NCBI RefSeq assembly: GCF_005887615.1
Contig: NZ_VANS01000003.1
Location: 286,204-350,203 of the forward strand
Direction of reading: 5' to 3'
Length of the DNA stretch: 64,000 bases
From: Sulfitobacter sabulilitoris
GTDB taxonomy: Bacteria > Pseudomonadota > Alphaproteobacteria > Rhodobacterales > Rhodobacteraceae
The stretch's first letter is position 1, and the number at the start of each line of letters is the position of its first letter. The notes beneath the pieces were generated by a model. That model had not been told where the DNA came from, made no database searches, and worked only from the letters and a program-made list of their open reading frames with translations. Position numbers and translations under genes: made by a program. Positions 34,911 to 43,833 of the stretch are shown here, piece by piece.

Positions 34911-36970
34911 GGCGTGGCCTCCTTGGCGGCGATCACGGTGTTGCCGTAGGCGTCCACCGTGCCGCGCAGATGCGGTTCGATCAGCACGGTCGTGTCCGGC
35001 TGCTCGAGGATCGCGGGGCCGTCGATCACCGCGCCCACCGGCAGGTCGAGCCGATTGTAGATCGCCGTATCGAACCATTGATCGCCGAAATGCACCCTGC
35101 GTTGACCCTTCAGCGCCGCCTCGGCGCTGCCGCCGACGGGCGCCAGCGTGCCAAGGTCGAACTTTGGCCGCTTGCCGGTCACGGCGGAGCGCAGGTTCAT
35201 CACCCGCCGCACACCGTTCTTCAACAGCCGCCCGTAGGCCCGCAGATAGGCGTCGTCGAAGGCCTTTGCGATCTCAACCTGAGTGGGCGGCGTGACGGTG
35301 CCGTGGGTGACCGTGACGTCGATGGGCACCGACACGGTATGCGTCTGCCCGACATAGGCCATGTCCAGTTCGAACGCGATCTCGCGCGCCTGGAACGTCG
35401 TCCTCGCGGCATCCAGCAGCGCCAGCCCCCGGTCCACGTGGTCCTGCATGAAGCTGGCCAGCGCGTCCGCGTCCAGCCCGTCCAGCAGGGCGTTGATGGT
35501 CTGCACGAAATCCTGCCGCATGTCCGCGATCACGCAACCCATCGCCGATGTCACGCCGGGATAGCGCGGCACGATGGCGCGCCCGATGCCGACCTCGGCC
35601 AGCATCGCACCGGTGTGCAGCGCGCCGCCCCCGCCAAAGGGCATGAAGGCAAACCGCTTGGGGTCGAAGCCGCGTTCGATGCTGACCAGCCGGATTGCAC
35701 CGGCCATGCGCGCGTTGGCCACCCGCAGGATCGCCTCGGCCGCTGCCTCGGGGTCAAGGCCCAGCGGATCGCCCACATGCACCTTGATCGCGGCACGCGC
35801 GCCATCGACATCCAGCCGCTCCAGCTTGCCGCCGATGGGGCTTTCGGGGTCGATGCGGCCCAGCACGACGTTGGCATCCGTGACGGTGGGGCGGTCGTTG
35901 CCCTGGCCGTAAGCCACCGGGCCGGGCGTCGATCCCGCGCTTTCGGGCCCGATGTTGAGCAGTCCGCCCTTGTCCACCCAGGCGATCGATCCCCCGCCCG
36001 CGCCGATGGTCGTGATCTCGATCATCGGGGAGCGCACGACCATGCCGAAGTCGATCGAGGTCTGGGGCGACAGCATCGACTTTCCGCCCGCGATCAGCGA
36101 CACGTCGAAACTGGTGCCGCCCATGTCGCCGGTGATCACGTCGTCGAACCCCGCCTCGGACGCGATGTAGCCCGCCGCGATGACACCCGCCGCCGGACCG
36201 CTGAGCGCCGTGCGCACCGGCAGGCGCGACGCGGTATCGACGGCCATCACGCCGCCGTTCGACTGCACGATCATGAACTCGCCGCCAAACCCGCCGTCCT
36301 TGAGCGCCAGTTCCAGCCGGTCGAGGTAGCCCGAGACCTCCGGTTGCAGGTAGGCGTTGAGCGCGGTGGTCGAAAAGCGTTCGAATTCGCGGATCTCGGG
36401 CAGGATCTCCGACGAGGCCGAGACGTGGTCGTTGGGCCAGATCTCGCGCAGGGCGGCCACCGCCCGGGCCTCGTTCTCGGCGTTGGCGTAGCTGTTGGCG
36501 AACATCACCGCCACGGCAAGGCAGCCCTGATCCAGCAACTCCGCCGCCGCCGCGCGCACTGCGTCCAGATCGACGGGCGTGCGGATCGTGCCGTCGGCCA
36601 GCACCCGTTCGGGCACCTCCAGGCGCAGATCGCGCGGCACCACCGGTTCGAAATCGCCGCGCAGGCCCCAGGTGCGGGGCCGGTCGCGACGGCGCATTTC
36701 CAGCACGTCGCGCAATCCGGCGGTGGTGATGACGCCGATCCGCGCGCCCTTGCGTTCCAGCAGCGCATTGGTGCCCGCCGTCGTGCCGTGCACCACGACT
36801 GAAATCTCGCTCAGGTCGCTGACCCGCTGGCCGATGCCGTCGAGAAAACCGCCCGACTGGTCGGGGCGCGTGGTGGGCACCTTGGCCACCTCCGCCGTGC
36901 CCGCCGCCTCGTCCAGCACGAACACATCCGTGAATGTGCCGCCCACATCTACACCGATCATCTTGCTCAT
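34907..36970 (-). CDS. Hydantoinase/oxoprolinase-family subunit A (HyuA-like)
   Basis: 687-residue ATP-dependent amidohydrolase or carboxylase alpha-type subunit. Phosphate-binding loops of the ASKHA fold are seen as GVDVGGTFTDVF at the N-terminus and GDMGGTSFDVSLI near residue 285. The length matches N-methylhydantoinase and acetone carboxylase-like HyuA, not fused 5-oxoprolinase. Paired with HyuB, it probably opens a cyclic amide, imide or lactam with ATP. Overlaps of 4 bp on both sides mark it as part of one coupled operon. Confidence 0.88.
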   Translation of the reverse strand: MSKMIGVDVGGTFTDVFVLDEAAGTAEVAKVPTTRPDQSGGFLDGIGQRVSDLSEISVVVHGTTAGTNALLERKGARIGVITTAGLRDVLEMRRRDRPRTWGLRGDFEPVVPRDLRLEVPERVLADGTIRTPVDLDAVRAAAAELLDQGCLAVAVMFANSYANAENEARAVAALREIWPNDHVSASSEILPEIREFERFSTTALNAYLQPEVSGYLDRLELALKDGGFGGEFMIVQSNGGVMAVDTASRLPVRTALSGPAAGVIAAGYIASEAGFDDVITGDMGGTSFDVSLIAGGKSMLSPQTSIDFGMVVRSPMIEITTIGAGGGSIAWVDKGGLLNIGPESAGSTPGPVAYGQGNDRPTVTDANVVLGRIDPESPIGGKLERLDVDGARAAIKVHVGDPLGLDPEAAAEAILRVANARMAGAIRLVSIERGFDPKRFAFMPFGGGGALHTGAMLAEVGIGRAIVPRYPGVTSAMGCVIADMRQDFVQTINALLDGLDADALASFMQDHVDRGLALLDAARTTFQAREIAFELDMAYVGQTHTVSVPIDVTVTHGTVTPPTQVEIAKAFDDAYLRAYGRLLKNGVRRVMNLRSAVTGKRPKFDLGTLAPVGGSAEAALKGQRRVHFGDQWFDTAIYNRLDLPVGAVIDGPAILEQPDTTVLIEPHLRGTVDAYGNTVIAAKEATP

Positions 36971-38667
36971 GTGCGGGGCTCCTTCGTCCAGGCATCGCCG
37001 TAATGTTTGGTGGCCTCGCCCGCGCTCAGCAGGCCCATCGCCACATCGCGCGCCACGGCGGCGGGCGCCCGGCCCGACGCCGCGCCATAGCCGCCGCCGC
37101 CCGGTGTCTCCAGCCGTACCGACTGGCCCTGCCGCAGGGCGATGCCACGCATCTTCGACGCCAGCGGGGGGCTGTGCCAGCCGTCGTCCTGCTCGAATTC
37201 AAAGCGGTTCATCGCGGCCGCGCCGCCGCCTGCCACGCCTTGCGGCGCGTGCCGGCCCCGTTCGCCGAACAAGAACGCCTCGGCGCCGTTTTCCTCCAGC
37301 ACCTCGATCTCGTAGACCGCGCCCATGCCGCCGCGATGTGTCCCCGGTCCGGCGCTGTCGGGGCGCAGCGCCCATTGCTTGAACATCACCGGATAGGCGG
37401 CCTCCAGAATCTCCATCGGCGGGATCGTCGCGGTGGAAATCGGCGCGTTGCCGTGGTTCAGGCCGTCGCTTTCCGAAGATCCGCCATGCCCGCCGCCGTA
37501 GAATGAAAACATCACCCACGGCTGCCCGTTCTTGCGCTTGCCCGCGATCGACAGCGCGTTGATCGTGCCATAGGCATTGGCGACGACGCGGTCGGGTGCG
37601 GCCTGCGCCGCAGCGGAAAAGATCACGTCGATCATCCGCAGGATGGTTTCGGTATAACCGCCCACGGGGGCCGGAAACTTCGCCGACAGCATGGATCCTT
37701 CGGGGATCAGCACGCTGATGGGGCGCATCACGCCCGCGTTCGCGGGCAGGTCGGGAAAGATATGCTTGATCGCGACATAGGCGGTCGCCACCGCCGTCGG
37801 CAGCGCGATGTTCACCGGCCCGGCACACCGCGGCGCGGTGCCCGCGAAATCCAGCGTCATGGTGTCGCCCCGGATCTCGAGCGCGACGGTGATCGGCAGC
37901 GCCACGTCGGTGATGCCGTCGTTGTCGAGGTAATCCGTCGCCTCCCAGCGGCCATCGGGCAGCGCCTCAAGCTCTGATCGCATCAGCGTCTCGGCGCGTT
38001 CTCCCAGTGCATCGAGCCCCGCGCGCACGGTGTCGGGGCCGTATTCGGCCAGCAATTCATCCATCCGCCGCACACCCAGGTCCAGCGCGCCCAGTTGACC
38101 GTTCAGATCGCCCTGCGCCGATTGCGGCAGGCGGGTGTTGCGCATCAGGATGTCGATGATGTCGGTGTTGACTTCGCCGCCGCGCGCCAGCCGCACAGGC
38201 GGCAGAACGAAGGCCTCCTGGAACGCGTCCGTCGCGGCGGGGTTGTAGTTGCCCGGAACGGCGCCCCCCACGTCGTGCCAGTGGCCGACGCTTGCCAGAT
38301 AGCAAAACAGCTTGCCGTCGTGGAAATAGGGCCGCACCAGCCGCATGTCGCTGAGGTGCGTGCCGCCGATATGCGCATCGTTGAAGATATAGATGTCGCC
38401 GTCGGCCAGATCGCCATGCTCCGCCGCCTTGTCGATCACCGCCTTCACGGCAAACGACATCACGCCCACGAAAATCGGCAGACCGGATTTTCCCTGCACC
38501 AGCGTGTCGCCGCTGGTGGCGTGATACAGCCCGTGGCTGGCGTCATGCGCCTCGGCGATAATCGGGTTGAAGGCGGCGCGAAACAGCGTCGCGTCCATCT
38601 CGTCGGCGATCTGCTCCATGCGGCCCGCCAGAACGGCCAGCGTGATCGGGTCAATCTCGGTGCTCAT
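36967..38667 (-). CDS. Hydantoinase/oxoprolinase-family subunit B (HyuB-like)
   Basis: 566-residue partner of HyuA. It has the family's N-terminal DPITLAVLAGRM and the DAHIGGTHLSDM segment that carries metal ligands. The start MSTEIDP at 38667 overlaps the preceding gene by 4 bp; the longer frame to 38784 reads into that gene and is rejected. Acetone/acetophenone carboxylase assignment is possible but no gamma-type subunit is present. Confidence 0.87.
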   Translation of the reverse strand: MSTEIDPITLAVLAGRMEQIADEMDATLFRAAFNPIIAEAHDASHGLYHATSGDTLVQGKSGLPIFVGVMSFAVKAVIDKAAEHGDLADGDIYIFNDAHIGGTHLSDMRLVRPYFHDGKLFCYLASVGHWHDVGGAVPGNYNPAATDAFQEAFVLPPVRLARGGEVNTDIIDILMRNTRLPQSAQGDLNGQLGALDLGVRRMDELLAEYGPDTVRAGLDALGERAETLMRSELEALPDGRWEATDYLDNDGITDVALPITVALEIRGDTMTLDFAGTAPRCAGPVNIALPTAVATAYVAIKHIFPDLPANAGVMRPISVLIPEGSMLSAKFPAPVGGYTETILRMIDVIFSAAAQAAPDRVVANAYGTINALSIAGKRKNGQPWVMFSFYGGGHGGSSESDGLNHGNAPISTATIPPMEILEAAYPVMFKQWALRPDSAGPGTHRGGMGAVYEIEVLEENGAEAFLFGERGRHAPQGVAGGGAAAMNRFEFEQDDGWHSPPLASKMRGIALRQGQSVRLETPGGGGYGAASGRAPAAVARDVAMGLLSAGEATKHYGDAWTKEPRT

Positions 38668-39227
38668 GGGTGTTCTTTTACCTCTGCAATGTCGTTCCAG
38701 ACGTCCTGTCGCGTGATCTTTCCGCCCGTGACCTCGAACCGGTCGATAAACCGGATGCCCTCGAAGGCGGTGCCATCGGGCCATTCGCCCGACAATGTGC
38801 CGCGGGTATAGACGACGGCGCCCTCCGCGCCCTGAAACGCCTCCGTACCGTCATAACTCTTGCGCACGAAGGCATAACGCGGCTTCGACCAGGCGATCAG
38901 CGCGTCCAGCGTGGTCATCGGGGCGGCGCCGGGAAAGGTCATGGTGAACCCGTCGGCCAGAAAAGCGCGGGCCGCGTCCAGATCGCGCGCCTCCATCGCA
39001 TCGAGATACTGGCGCACGATCAACGCGGGATCAGGCAGGGCGGGCGCCGGGCTGCGATGGGTGCCGCCGCGCATGTACTGGCCGGGTTTGCGTTCGTGCA
39101 GCATCACGGTGATCGCCTCGGGGGCCGCGGGAACGACAAAGCGAATCGCATCCGTCACCGCCCGGCCAAGCCGCGTTTTTTCCGTGTCGCTGTAGCCCTC
39201 TATCAGGTGAATCTCCGCCACCGGCAT
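38664..39227 (-). CDS. Tautomerase-like/SnoaL-like fusion protein
   Basis: 187 residues in two parts. Residues 1-55 resemble 4-oxalocrotonate tautomerase: Met-Pro start (Pro becomes the catalytic N-terminal base after Met removal), EGYSDTEKTRLGRAVTDAI helix and a VMLHERK strand. Residues from about 66 on (ALIVRQYLDAMEARDLDAAR) resemble a SnoaL/NTF2 cone domain, with GKITRQDVWND at the end. It is first in the minus arm next to the AT-rich promoter. A role in isomerising the product or substrate of HyuAB is inferred. Confidence 0.75.
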   Translation of the reverse strand: MPVAEIHLIEGYSDTEKTRLGRAVTDAIRFVVPAAPEAITVMLHERKPGQYMRGGTHRSPAPALPDPALIVRQYLDAMEARDLDAARAFLADGFTMTFPGAAPMTTLDALIAWSKPRYAFVRKSYDGTEAFQGAEGAVVYTRGTLSGEWPDGTAFEGIRFIDRFEVTGGKITRQDVWNDIAEVKEHP

Positions 39228-39248
39228 GATCCGCTCCTCCGCTCAAGT

Positions 39249-39317
39249 TGTATTTTTTGTAATACAGATAAGCGATTAAGGAAAGATCATATATTTTAGG
39301 ATTAAAAAATACAGATA
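39249..39317. promoter_or_regulatory. Divergent promoter/operator of the catabolic locus
   Basis: TGTATT-N6-AATACA (39249-39266) is a palindrome, and AATACAGATA occurs twice (39261-39270 and 39308-39317). The segment is strikingly AT-rich compared with the rest of the window and separates the hyu arm from the gntR-leuCD-TRAP arm. It is the likely binding site of the adjacent GntR regulator. Confidence 0.55.
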
Positions 39318-39353
39318 CTTGCTTTTTGACCGGGGGCGGGTCATCTTCGGGGC

Positions 39354-40184
39354 ATGTTCACAAGGGCTGAAATGGTGCGCGACAACGTCAAGGCAACACT
39401 TCCCGAAGGCGGTAAGGCGCGGCGCGTGTACCTTCTGCTGCGCGACGAAATCGCGCAAGGCCAGTACCCCGACGGCGGCTTTCTTCCCGGCGAGACACGT
39501 CTGGCCACCGCCTTTGACGTCAGCCGCGTCACCATCCGCCGGGCGCTGGATGCCCTGGAGGGCGACGGGCTGATCGAGCGGCGCGCAGGCAGCGGCACCC
39601 TGGTGCGGGCCGGGCGGCCGGGCGGGGCGACCATGTCCGCCGACATCACGACCCTGATCCCGCAGCTGGTCGAGATGGGTCAGTCGACCACGGCGCGGCT
39701 TTTGTCGTTCGCCTATGCGACCCCGCCCGACGCGGTCGCGCGCGAGATGCAGCTTGCGCCGGGGGCGCGGGTGCAGACCGCCGTGCGGGTGCGCAGCGCG
39801 GACGGGCAGCCGTTTTCCCACCTGACCACCCATGTCCCCGAGGATATCGCGAACAACTATTCCGAAGGCGATCTGGCCACCACGCCGCTGCTGCGTTTGC
39901 TGGAGCGGTCGGGGGTGCAGATCGGCGGAGCATCGCAATCGGTGACGGCGACACTTGCCTCGCCAGACGTGGCCGCGGCGCTCGAGGTGTCGGTCGGCTC
40001 TGCGCTGTTGTCGCTGACGCGCATCGTGCGGGATGGTGACGGGCGCGGGGTGGAATACCTGTCGGCGCTGTACCGGCCTGACGTGTTCAACCTGCAGATG
40101 ACGCTGACGCGCGTGGGCAACGGGGCCGCACGGCATTGGGAACCGGTGGTCGGCGGTGCGGCGCCCAGGGGGGCGTGCGAATGA
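39354..40184 (+). CDS. GntR/HutC-family transcription regulator
   Basis: 276-residue regulator. An N-terminal winged helix carries the GntR signature (LPGETRLATAFDVSRVTIRR) and the C-terminal part is a UTRA ligand-binding domain. It sits at the divergent promoter and its stop overlaps the leuC-like start, so it likely controls both arms in response to the pathway's substrate. A second ATG at 39372 with AAGGG before it could be the true start. Confidence 0.88.
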   Translation: MFTRAEMVRDNVKATLPEGGKARRVYLLLRDEIAQGQYPDGGFLPGETRLATAFDVSRVTIRRALDALEGDGLIERRAGSGTLVRAGRPGGATMSADITTLIPQLVEMGQSTTARLLSFAYATPPDAVAREMQLAPGARVQTAVRVRSADGQPFSHLTTHVPEDIANNYSEGDLATTPLLRLLERSGVQIGGASQSVTATLASPDVAAALEVSVGSALLSLTRIVRDGDGRGVEYLSALYRPDVFNLQMTLTRVGNGAARHWEPVVGGAAPRGACE

Positions 40185-41569
40185 GCGTGCCGCAAACCCT
40201 GCTGCAAAAGCTGTGGGCCACGCACGAGATCGTCGCCCGCGAGGATGGCGCATCGCTGCTCTGGGTCGATCGGCACCTGGTGCACGAAGGGTCGCATCAC
40301 GCTTTTGCCAAGCTCAACGAACGCGGCGCGCGGGTGGCGCACCCCGAACTGACCTTTGGCGTGGTCGATCATTACGCGCCGACGCGGGGCCGCGATGACG
40401 TGACCGACCCCAAAATCCGTCGCATGATCGACACCTTGAAAACCAACGCGGCCGATCACGGCATCACGCTCTTCGGGCTGAACGATCCGCGTCAGGGCAT
40501 CGTGCATGTCCTGGGGCCCGAGCAGGGTCTGACGCTGCCTGGGCTGCTGATCAATTGCGGCGACAGTCACACCTCGACGCATGGTGCCTTCGGGGCGCTT
40601 GCCTTTGGCATCGGCGCGACCGAGGTGGCGCATGTGCTGGCCACGCAGTCGATCTGGCAACGCCAGCCCGGATCGATGCGGATCACCGTCAACGGGACGC
40701 TCGGCCCCGGTGTCACGGCCAAGGATATCGCCCTGCACTGGATCGCCGGGCTGGGCAGCGACGGGGCGCGCGGCTTTGCCATCGAATATGCCGGCGACGC
40801 GGTGCGCGCCCTGTCGATGGAAGGGCGGATGACGCTGTGCAACCTGAGCATCGAAGGCGGTGCGCGGTTCGGCATGGTGGCGCCCGACGCGGTGACCTTC
40901 GAGTATCTGGCCGGGCGTCCCTTTGCGCCCGAGGGCGCCGATTGGCAGGACGCCTGCGCTGCCTGGGCAGACCTGCGCAGCGACCCGGACGCCCAATTCG
41001 ACCGCGAGGTGGCGATCGACGCCGCCGATATCGCGCCGACCGTCACATGGGGCATCACCCCCGCGCAGGCGGTGCCGATCACCGGGGCGGTGCCGCAACC
41101 CGACAGCCAGACCGAACGCGAGGCGCTCGACTACATGCATCTCACCCCGGGACATCCCATTGCCGGCACGGCGGTGGATCAGGTGTTCATCGGGTCGTGC
41201 ACCAACGCGAGGATCGAGGATCTGCGACTGGCCGCCGCCGTGCTGCGCGGCCGCAAGGCCAAAGTGCCCGGCGTCGTGTCGCCCGGATCGACGCTTGTGC
41301 GCTTGCAGGCCGAACAGGAGGGTCTGGACAAGGTCTTCACCGACGCGGGCCTGGACTGGGTCGGCGCGGGCTGTTCGATGTGCGTGGGCATGAACGGTGA
41401 CATCGTCCAGCCCGGCAAACGCTGCGCGTCCTCAACCAACCGCAATTTCCGGGGAAGGCAAGGCCCCGGCGCGCTGACCCATCTGATGTCGCCCGCGATG
41501 GTCGCGGCGGCGGCGGTCACGGGCACGCTTGCCGATGTGCGCCCCCTGCTGGACGGACGCGGCGCATGA
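40181..41569 (+). CDS. LeuC-like aconitase-family hydratase, large subunit
   Basis: 462-residue large subunit of the isopropylmalate isomerase/dimethylmaleate hydratase family. The [4Fe-4S] ligands are C340 (GSCTNARIEDL), C398 and C401 (GCSMCVGMN). GDSHTSTHGAFGALAFGIG near residue 127 is conserved. It begins by 4-bp overlap with gntR and is followed by its small subunit. The surroundings are catabolic, not leucine biosynthetic, so the substrate is more likely an alkyl-maleate or -malate. Confidence 0.85.
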   Translation: MSVPQTLLQKLWATHEIVAREDGASLLWVDRHLVHEGSHHAFAKLNERGARVAHPELTFGVVDHYAPTRGRDDVTDPKIRRMIDTLKTNAADHGITLFGLNDPRQGIVHVLGPEQGLTLPGLLINCGDSHTSTHGAFGALAFGIGATEVAHVLATQSIWQRQPGSMRITVNGTLGPGVTAKDIALHWIAGLGSDGARGFAIEYAGDAVRALSMEGRMTLCNLSIEGGARFGMVAPDAVTFEYLAGRPFAPEGADWQDACAAWADLRSDPDAQFDREVAIDAADIAPTVTWGITPAQAVPITGAVPQPDSQTEREALDYMHLTPGHPIAGTAVDQVFIGSCTNARIEDLRLAAAVLRGRKAKVPGVVSPGSTLVRLQAEQEGLDKVFTDAGLDWVGAGCSMCVGMNGDIVQPGKRCASSTNRNFRGRQGPGALTHLMSPAMVAAAAVTGTLADVRPLLDGRGA

Positions 41570-42129
41570 GCGGCTGGACCACGCATACCGGTCAGGCCGC
41601 CGTGCTGGGCGCGGCCAATATCGATACCGATCAGCTGATCCCCGCGCGCTTCATGTCGGCCAGCCGCGCCGAGGGCTACGGCGACTACCTGCTGCATGAC
41701 GTGCGCGATCGCTACGACCTGAAGGACGGCGACACGATCATCGTCGCGGGTCGCAACTTCGGCAGCGGGTCGTCGCGCGAGGCGGCGGTCTATGCGCTGG
41801 CCGATTTCGGTATCCGCGCCGTGATCGCGCCGAGCTTCGGCGATATCTTCGCCTCCAACGCGGTCAACAACGGCCTGCTGCCCGCCCGCGTGGACGCCTC
41901 GGACCTGGGCCGGTTGACGGGCACGATCACCGTCGATCTGGACAGCGCCACATTGACATGCGGCGACGCCCGCATACCGTTCGAGCTGGATCCGATCTGG
42001 CGGCTCAAACTGATCAAGGGGTGGGATGATATCGATCTGACCGCACAACACGAGGATGACATCGCCAGCTTTGCCAGGGCGCGCCGCGCGGCCCGACCCT
42101 GGGCATGGCCGGCGGACAAGGGAACGTGA
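41566..42129 (+). CDS. LeuD-like aconitase-family hydratase, small subunit
   Basis: 187-residue small subunit. It has the conserved IDTDQLIPARF and GRNFGSGSSREAA segments that position the substrate carboxylates. It overlaps the large-subunit gene by 4 bp, so the two form one heterodimeric hydratase. Confidence 0.86.
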   Translation: MSGWTTHTGQAAVLGAANIDTDQLIPARFMSASRAEGYGDYLLHDVRDRYDLKDGDTIIVAGRNFGSGSSREAAVYALADFGIRAVIAPSFGDIFASNAVNNGLLPARVDASDLGRLTGTITVDLDSATLTCGDARIPFELDPIWRLKLIKGWDDIDLTAQHEDDIASFARARRAARPWAWPADKGT

Positions 42130-42168
42130 TTGCGCGCGAGGGGGCGTTCCCCTTGGCGCATCGGCAAG

Positions 42169-42188
42169 CGGGCGCATCCAGGCGCCCG
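42169..42188 (+). other. Stem-loop between leuD-like gene and TRAP genes
   Basis: CGGGCGC and GCGCCCG pair around a 6-base loop (atccag). No T-run follows, so this is more likely an RNA-processing or stability element than a terminator. Confidence 0.3.
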
Positions 42189-42242
42189 AAACAGGGAGGG
42201 GGCCGCAGACCGCGCGCCCCGACAACAAGGAGAAGACCCCAA

Positions 42243-43256
42243 ATGAAGATGACATTTCTGAGCGGCATGCTGGCCGGTGCCACGCTGATGGGCACCACCG
42301 CCCTGGCCCAGGACACGCTGACAGCCGTGCATGCCTTTCCCGAAACGCTGATCTATACGCAGTCGTTTCTTGAATTCGTCGACAAGGTGAACGCCGCCGG
42401 CGAAGGCGTGGTGCAGATCGAAGTGCGCGGCGGCCCCGAGGCGATCGGCATGTTCCAGCAGCCCGACGCGGTGCGCGACGGGATCGTCGACATGGTCTAT
42501 ACCCCCGGTTCGTTCTACGCCGGCACGGTGCCCGAGAAAGACGCGATGGTCGCCTCCAACCTCACTGCCGTGGATACGCGCGCCAATGGCGGCACCGACC
42601 TGATGAACGCCATCCACCAGGAAAAGATGGGCGTCTATTACCTGGGCTGGTTCGACAGCGGCGTCAGCTACAACCTGTGGACCCGCGACGAACCCACGTT
42701 CGACGCCGATGGCAACCTGGATGTGCAGGGCCTCAAGCTGCGCGGCAACGCGGTCTATAACGCGTTCTTCACGAACTACCTGGGCGCGCAGGTGATCGAC
42801 CTGCCGACCGGCGATGTCTATTCGGCGCTGCAGCGCGGTGTGGTGGACGCGACCGGCTGGACCCAGATCGGCCTGATCGACCTCAAGTGGAACGAGTTCC
42901 TGAACTACCGGATCGAGCCGAACTTCTTTTCCACCGACCTTGGCGTGATCGTGAACCTCGAGAAGTGGAACAGCCTGAGCGACGAGGCAAGGCAGATCCT
43001 GCAGGACGTGGCGATCCAGCACGAGGCCGACAGCGTGGCCGCACTGGCCGAAAAGCGCGAGGCGGATTTCGCGGCGCTGGCCGAGGGCGGCATGAAGGTC
43101 GTTTCGCTGGAAGGCGAGGCCAAGGCAAACTACCTGGCCGCCGCGCGCGACAAGACCTGGGAGCGGATGCGCGGCCTGATGGCCGAAAGCCCGCAGGGCG
43201 ATGCCAACTACGACGCGCTGATCAAGCTCTATTACGATCCCGCGAAGGACAAGTAA
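42243..43256 (+). CDS. TRAP transporter substrate-binding protein (DctP family)
   Basis: 337-residue periplasmic binding protein. A signal peptide ends at TALAQ near residue 22. The VQIEVRGGPEAI strand contains the arginine that usually salt-bridges the ligand's carboxylate. The MKMTFLSG start at 42243 is set by AAGGAGA upstream; the longer frame reads through leuD. Its ligand is expected to be the organic acid degraded by the locus. Confidence 0.9.
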   Translation: MKMTFLSGMLAGATLMGTTALAQDTLTAVHAFPETLIYTQSFLEFVDKVNAAGEGVVQIEVRGGPEAIGMFQQPDAVRDGIVDMVYTPGSFYAGTVPEKDAMVASNLTAVDTRANGGTDLMNAIHQEKMGVYYLGWFDSGVSYNLWTRDEPTFDADGNLDVQGLKLRGNAVYNAFFTNYLGAQVIDLPTGDVYSALQRGVVDATGWTQIGLIDLKWNEFLNYRIEPNFFSTDLGVIVNLEKWNSLSDEARQILQDVAIQHEADSVAALAEKREADFAALAEGGMKVVSLEGEAKANYLAAARDKTWERMRGLMAESPQGDANYDALIKLYYDPAKDK

Positions 43257-43276
43257 GCCCGACAGGGCACGGCACG

Positions 43277-43304
43277 CAGGCGGCCCGGATTTTCGGGCCG
43301 CCTG
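43277..43304 (+). other. Hairpin between TRAP binding protein and permeases
   Basis: A perfect 11-bp stem (43277-43287 with 43294-43304) around gatttt. Such hairpins commonly protect the transcript of an abundant binding protein or attenuate the membrane genes that follow. Confidence 0.6.
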
Positions 43305-43326
43305 AACCATGATTGGGGCAGGGACG

Positions 43327-43833
43327 ATGCAAACACTGGTGCGGGCCTACGACGGTCTGGTGAACGTCATGGCGGCGGTGTCGGGGGGCATGCTGCTGTG
43401 GCTGATGATCTCGACCATCGTGTCGGTGCTGATGCGCAACCTGGGGATGCAACCCTTTGCGTGGCTGTTCACGTCGTCGGAATACGCGCTTTTGTACATG
43501 ACCATGCTGGGCGCGCCCTGGCTGGTGCGCCACAAGGGGCATGTGCACATCGAACTGGTGACCGCGGCGCTGCCCGGCGCGATGCGGCGCATCGTCAGCC
43601 GTCTTGTCGCGCTGGGCTGCGTGGCGATCTGCGTGATCCTCGCGTGGAAGGGGCTGGACCTGATGCTCACCAATCTCGAGCGCAACGATTTCGACGTGCG
43701 TGCCTATTTCTTCCCCCGCTGGATCCTGACCGCATCCTTTCCGCTGAGCTTCGGCATCATGGCGATTGAATTTGCGCGGTTCGTGTTCGGCTCCGAACTG
43801 ATGCACTCCGGCGAAGCAGGGATACACGAATAA
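43327..43833 (+). CDS. TRAP transporter small permease (DctQ family)
   Basis: 168-residue membrane protein with four predicted helices, typical of DctQ. The start MQTLVRAYD at 43327 has caggga just upstream; an ATG at 43309 is an in-frame alternative without an SD. The stop and the next start overlap (TAATG). Confidence 0.87.
   Translation: MQTLVRAYDGLVNVMAAVSGGMLLWLMISTIVSVLMRNLGMQPFAWLFTSSEYALLYMTMLGAPWLVRHKGHVHIELVTAALPGAMRRIVSRLVALGCVAICVILAWKGLDLMLTNLERNDFDVRAYFFPRWILTASFPLSFGIMAIEFARFVFGSELMHSGEAGIHE

Noticed and set aside
34293..38667. Creatinine/N-methylhydantoin pathway
   Set aside because: HyuAB plus an isochorismatase-fold protein suggested it, but the cysteine nucleophile is missing and there is no creatinine deaminase or sarcosine oxidase gene nearby.
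40181..42129. Leucine biosynthesis leuCD
   Set aside because: The genes are coupled to a GntR regulator and TRAP transporter in a catabolic locus, with no leuB or leuA.
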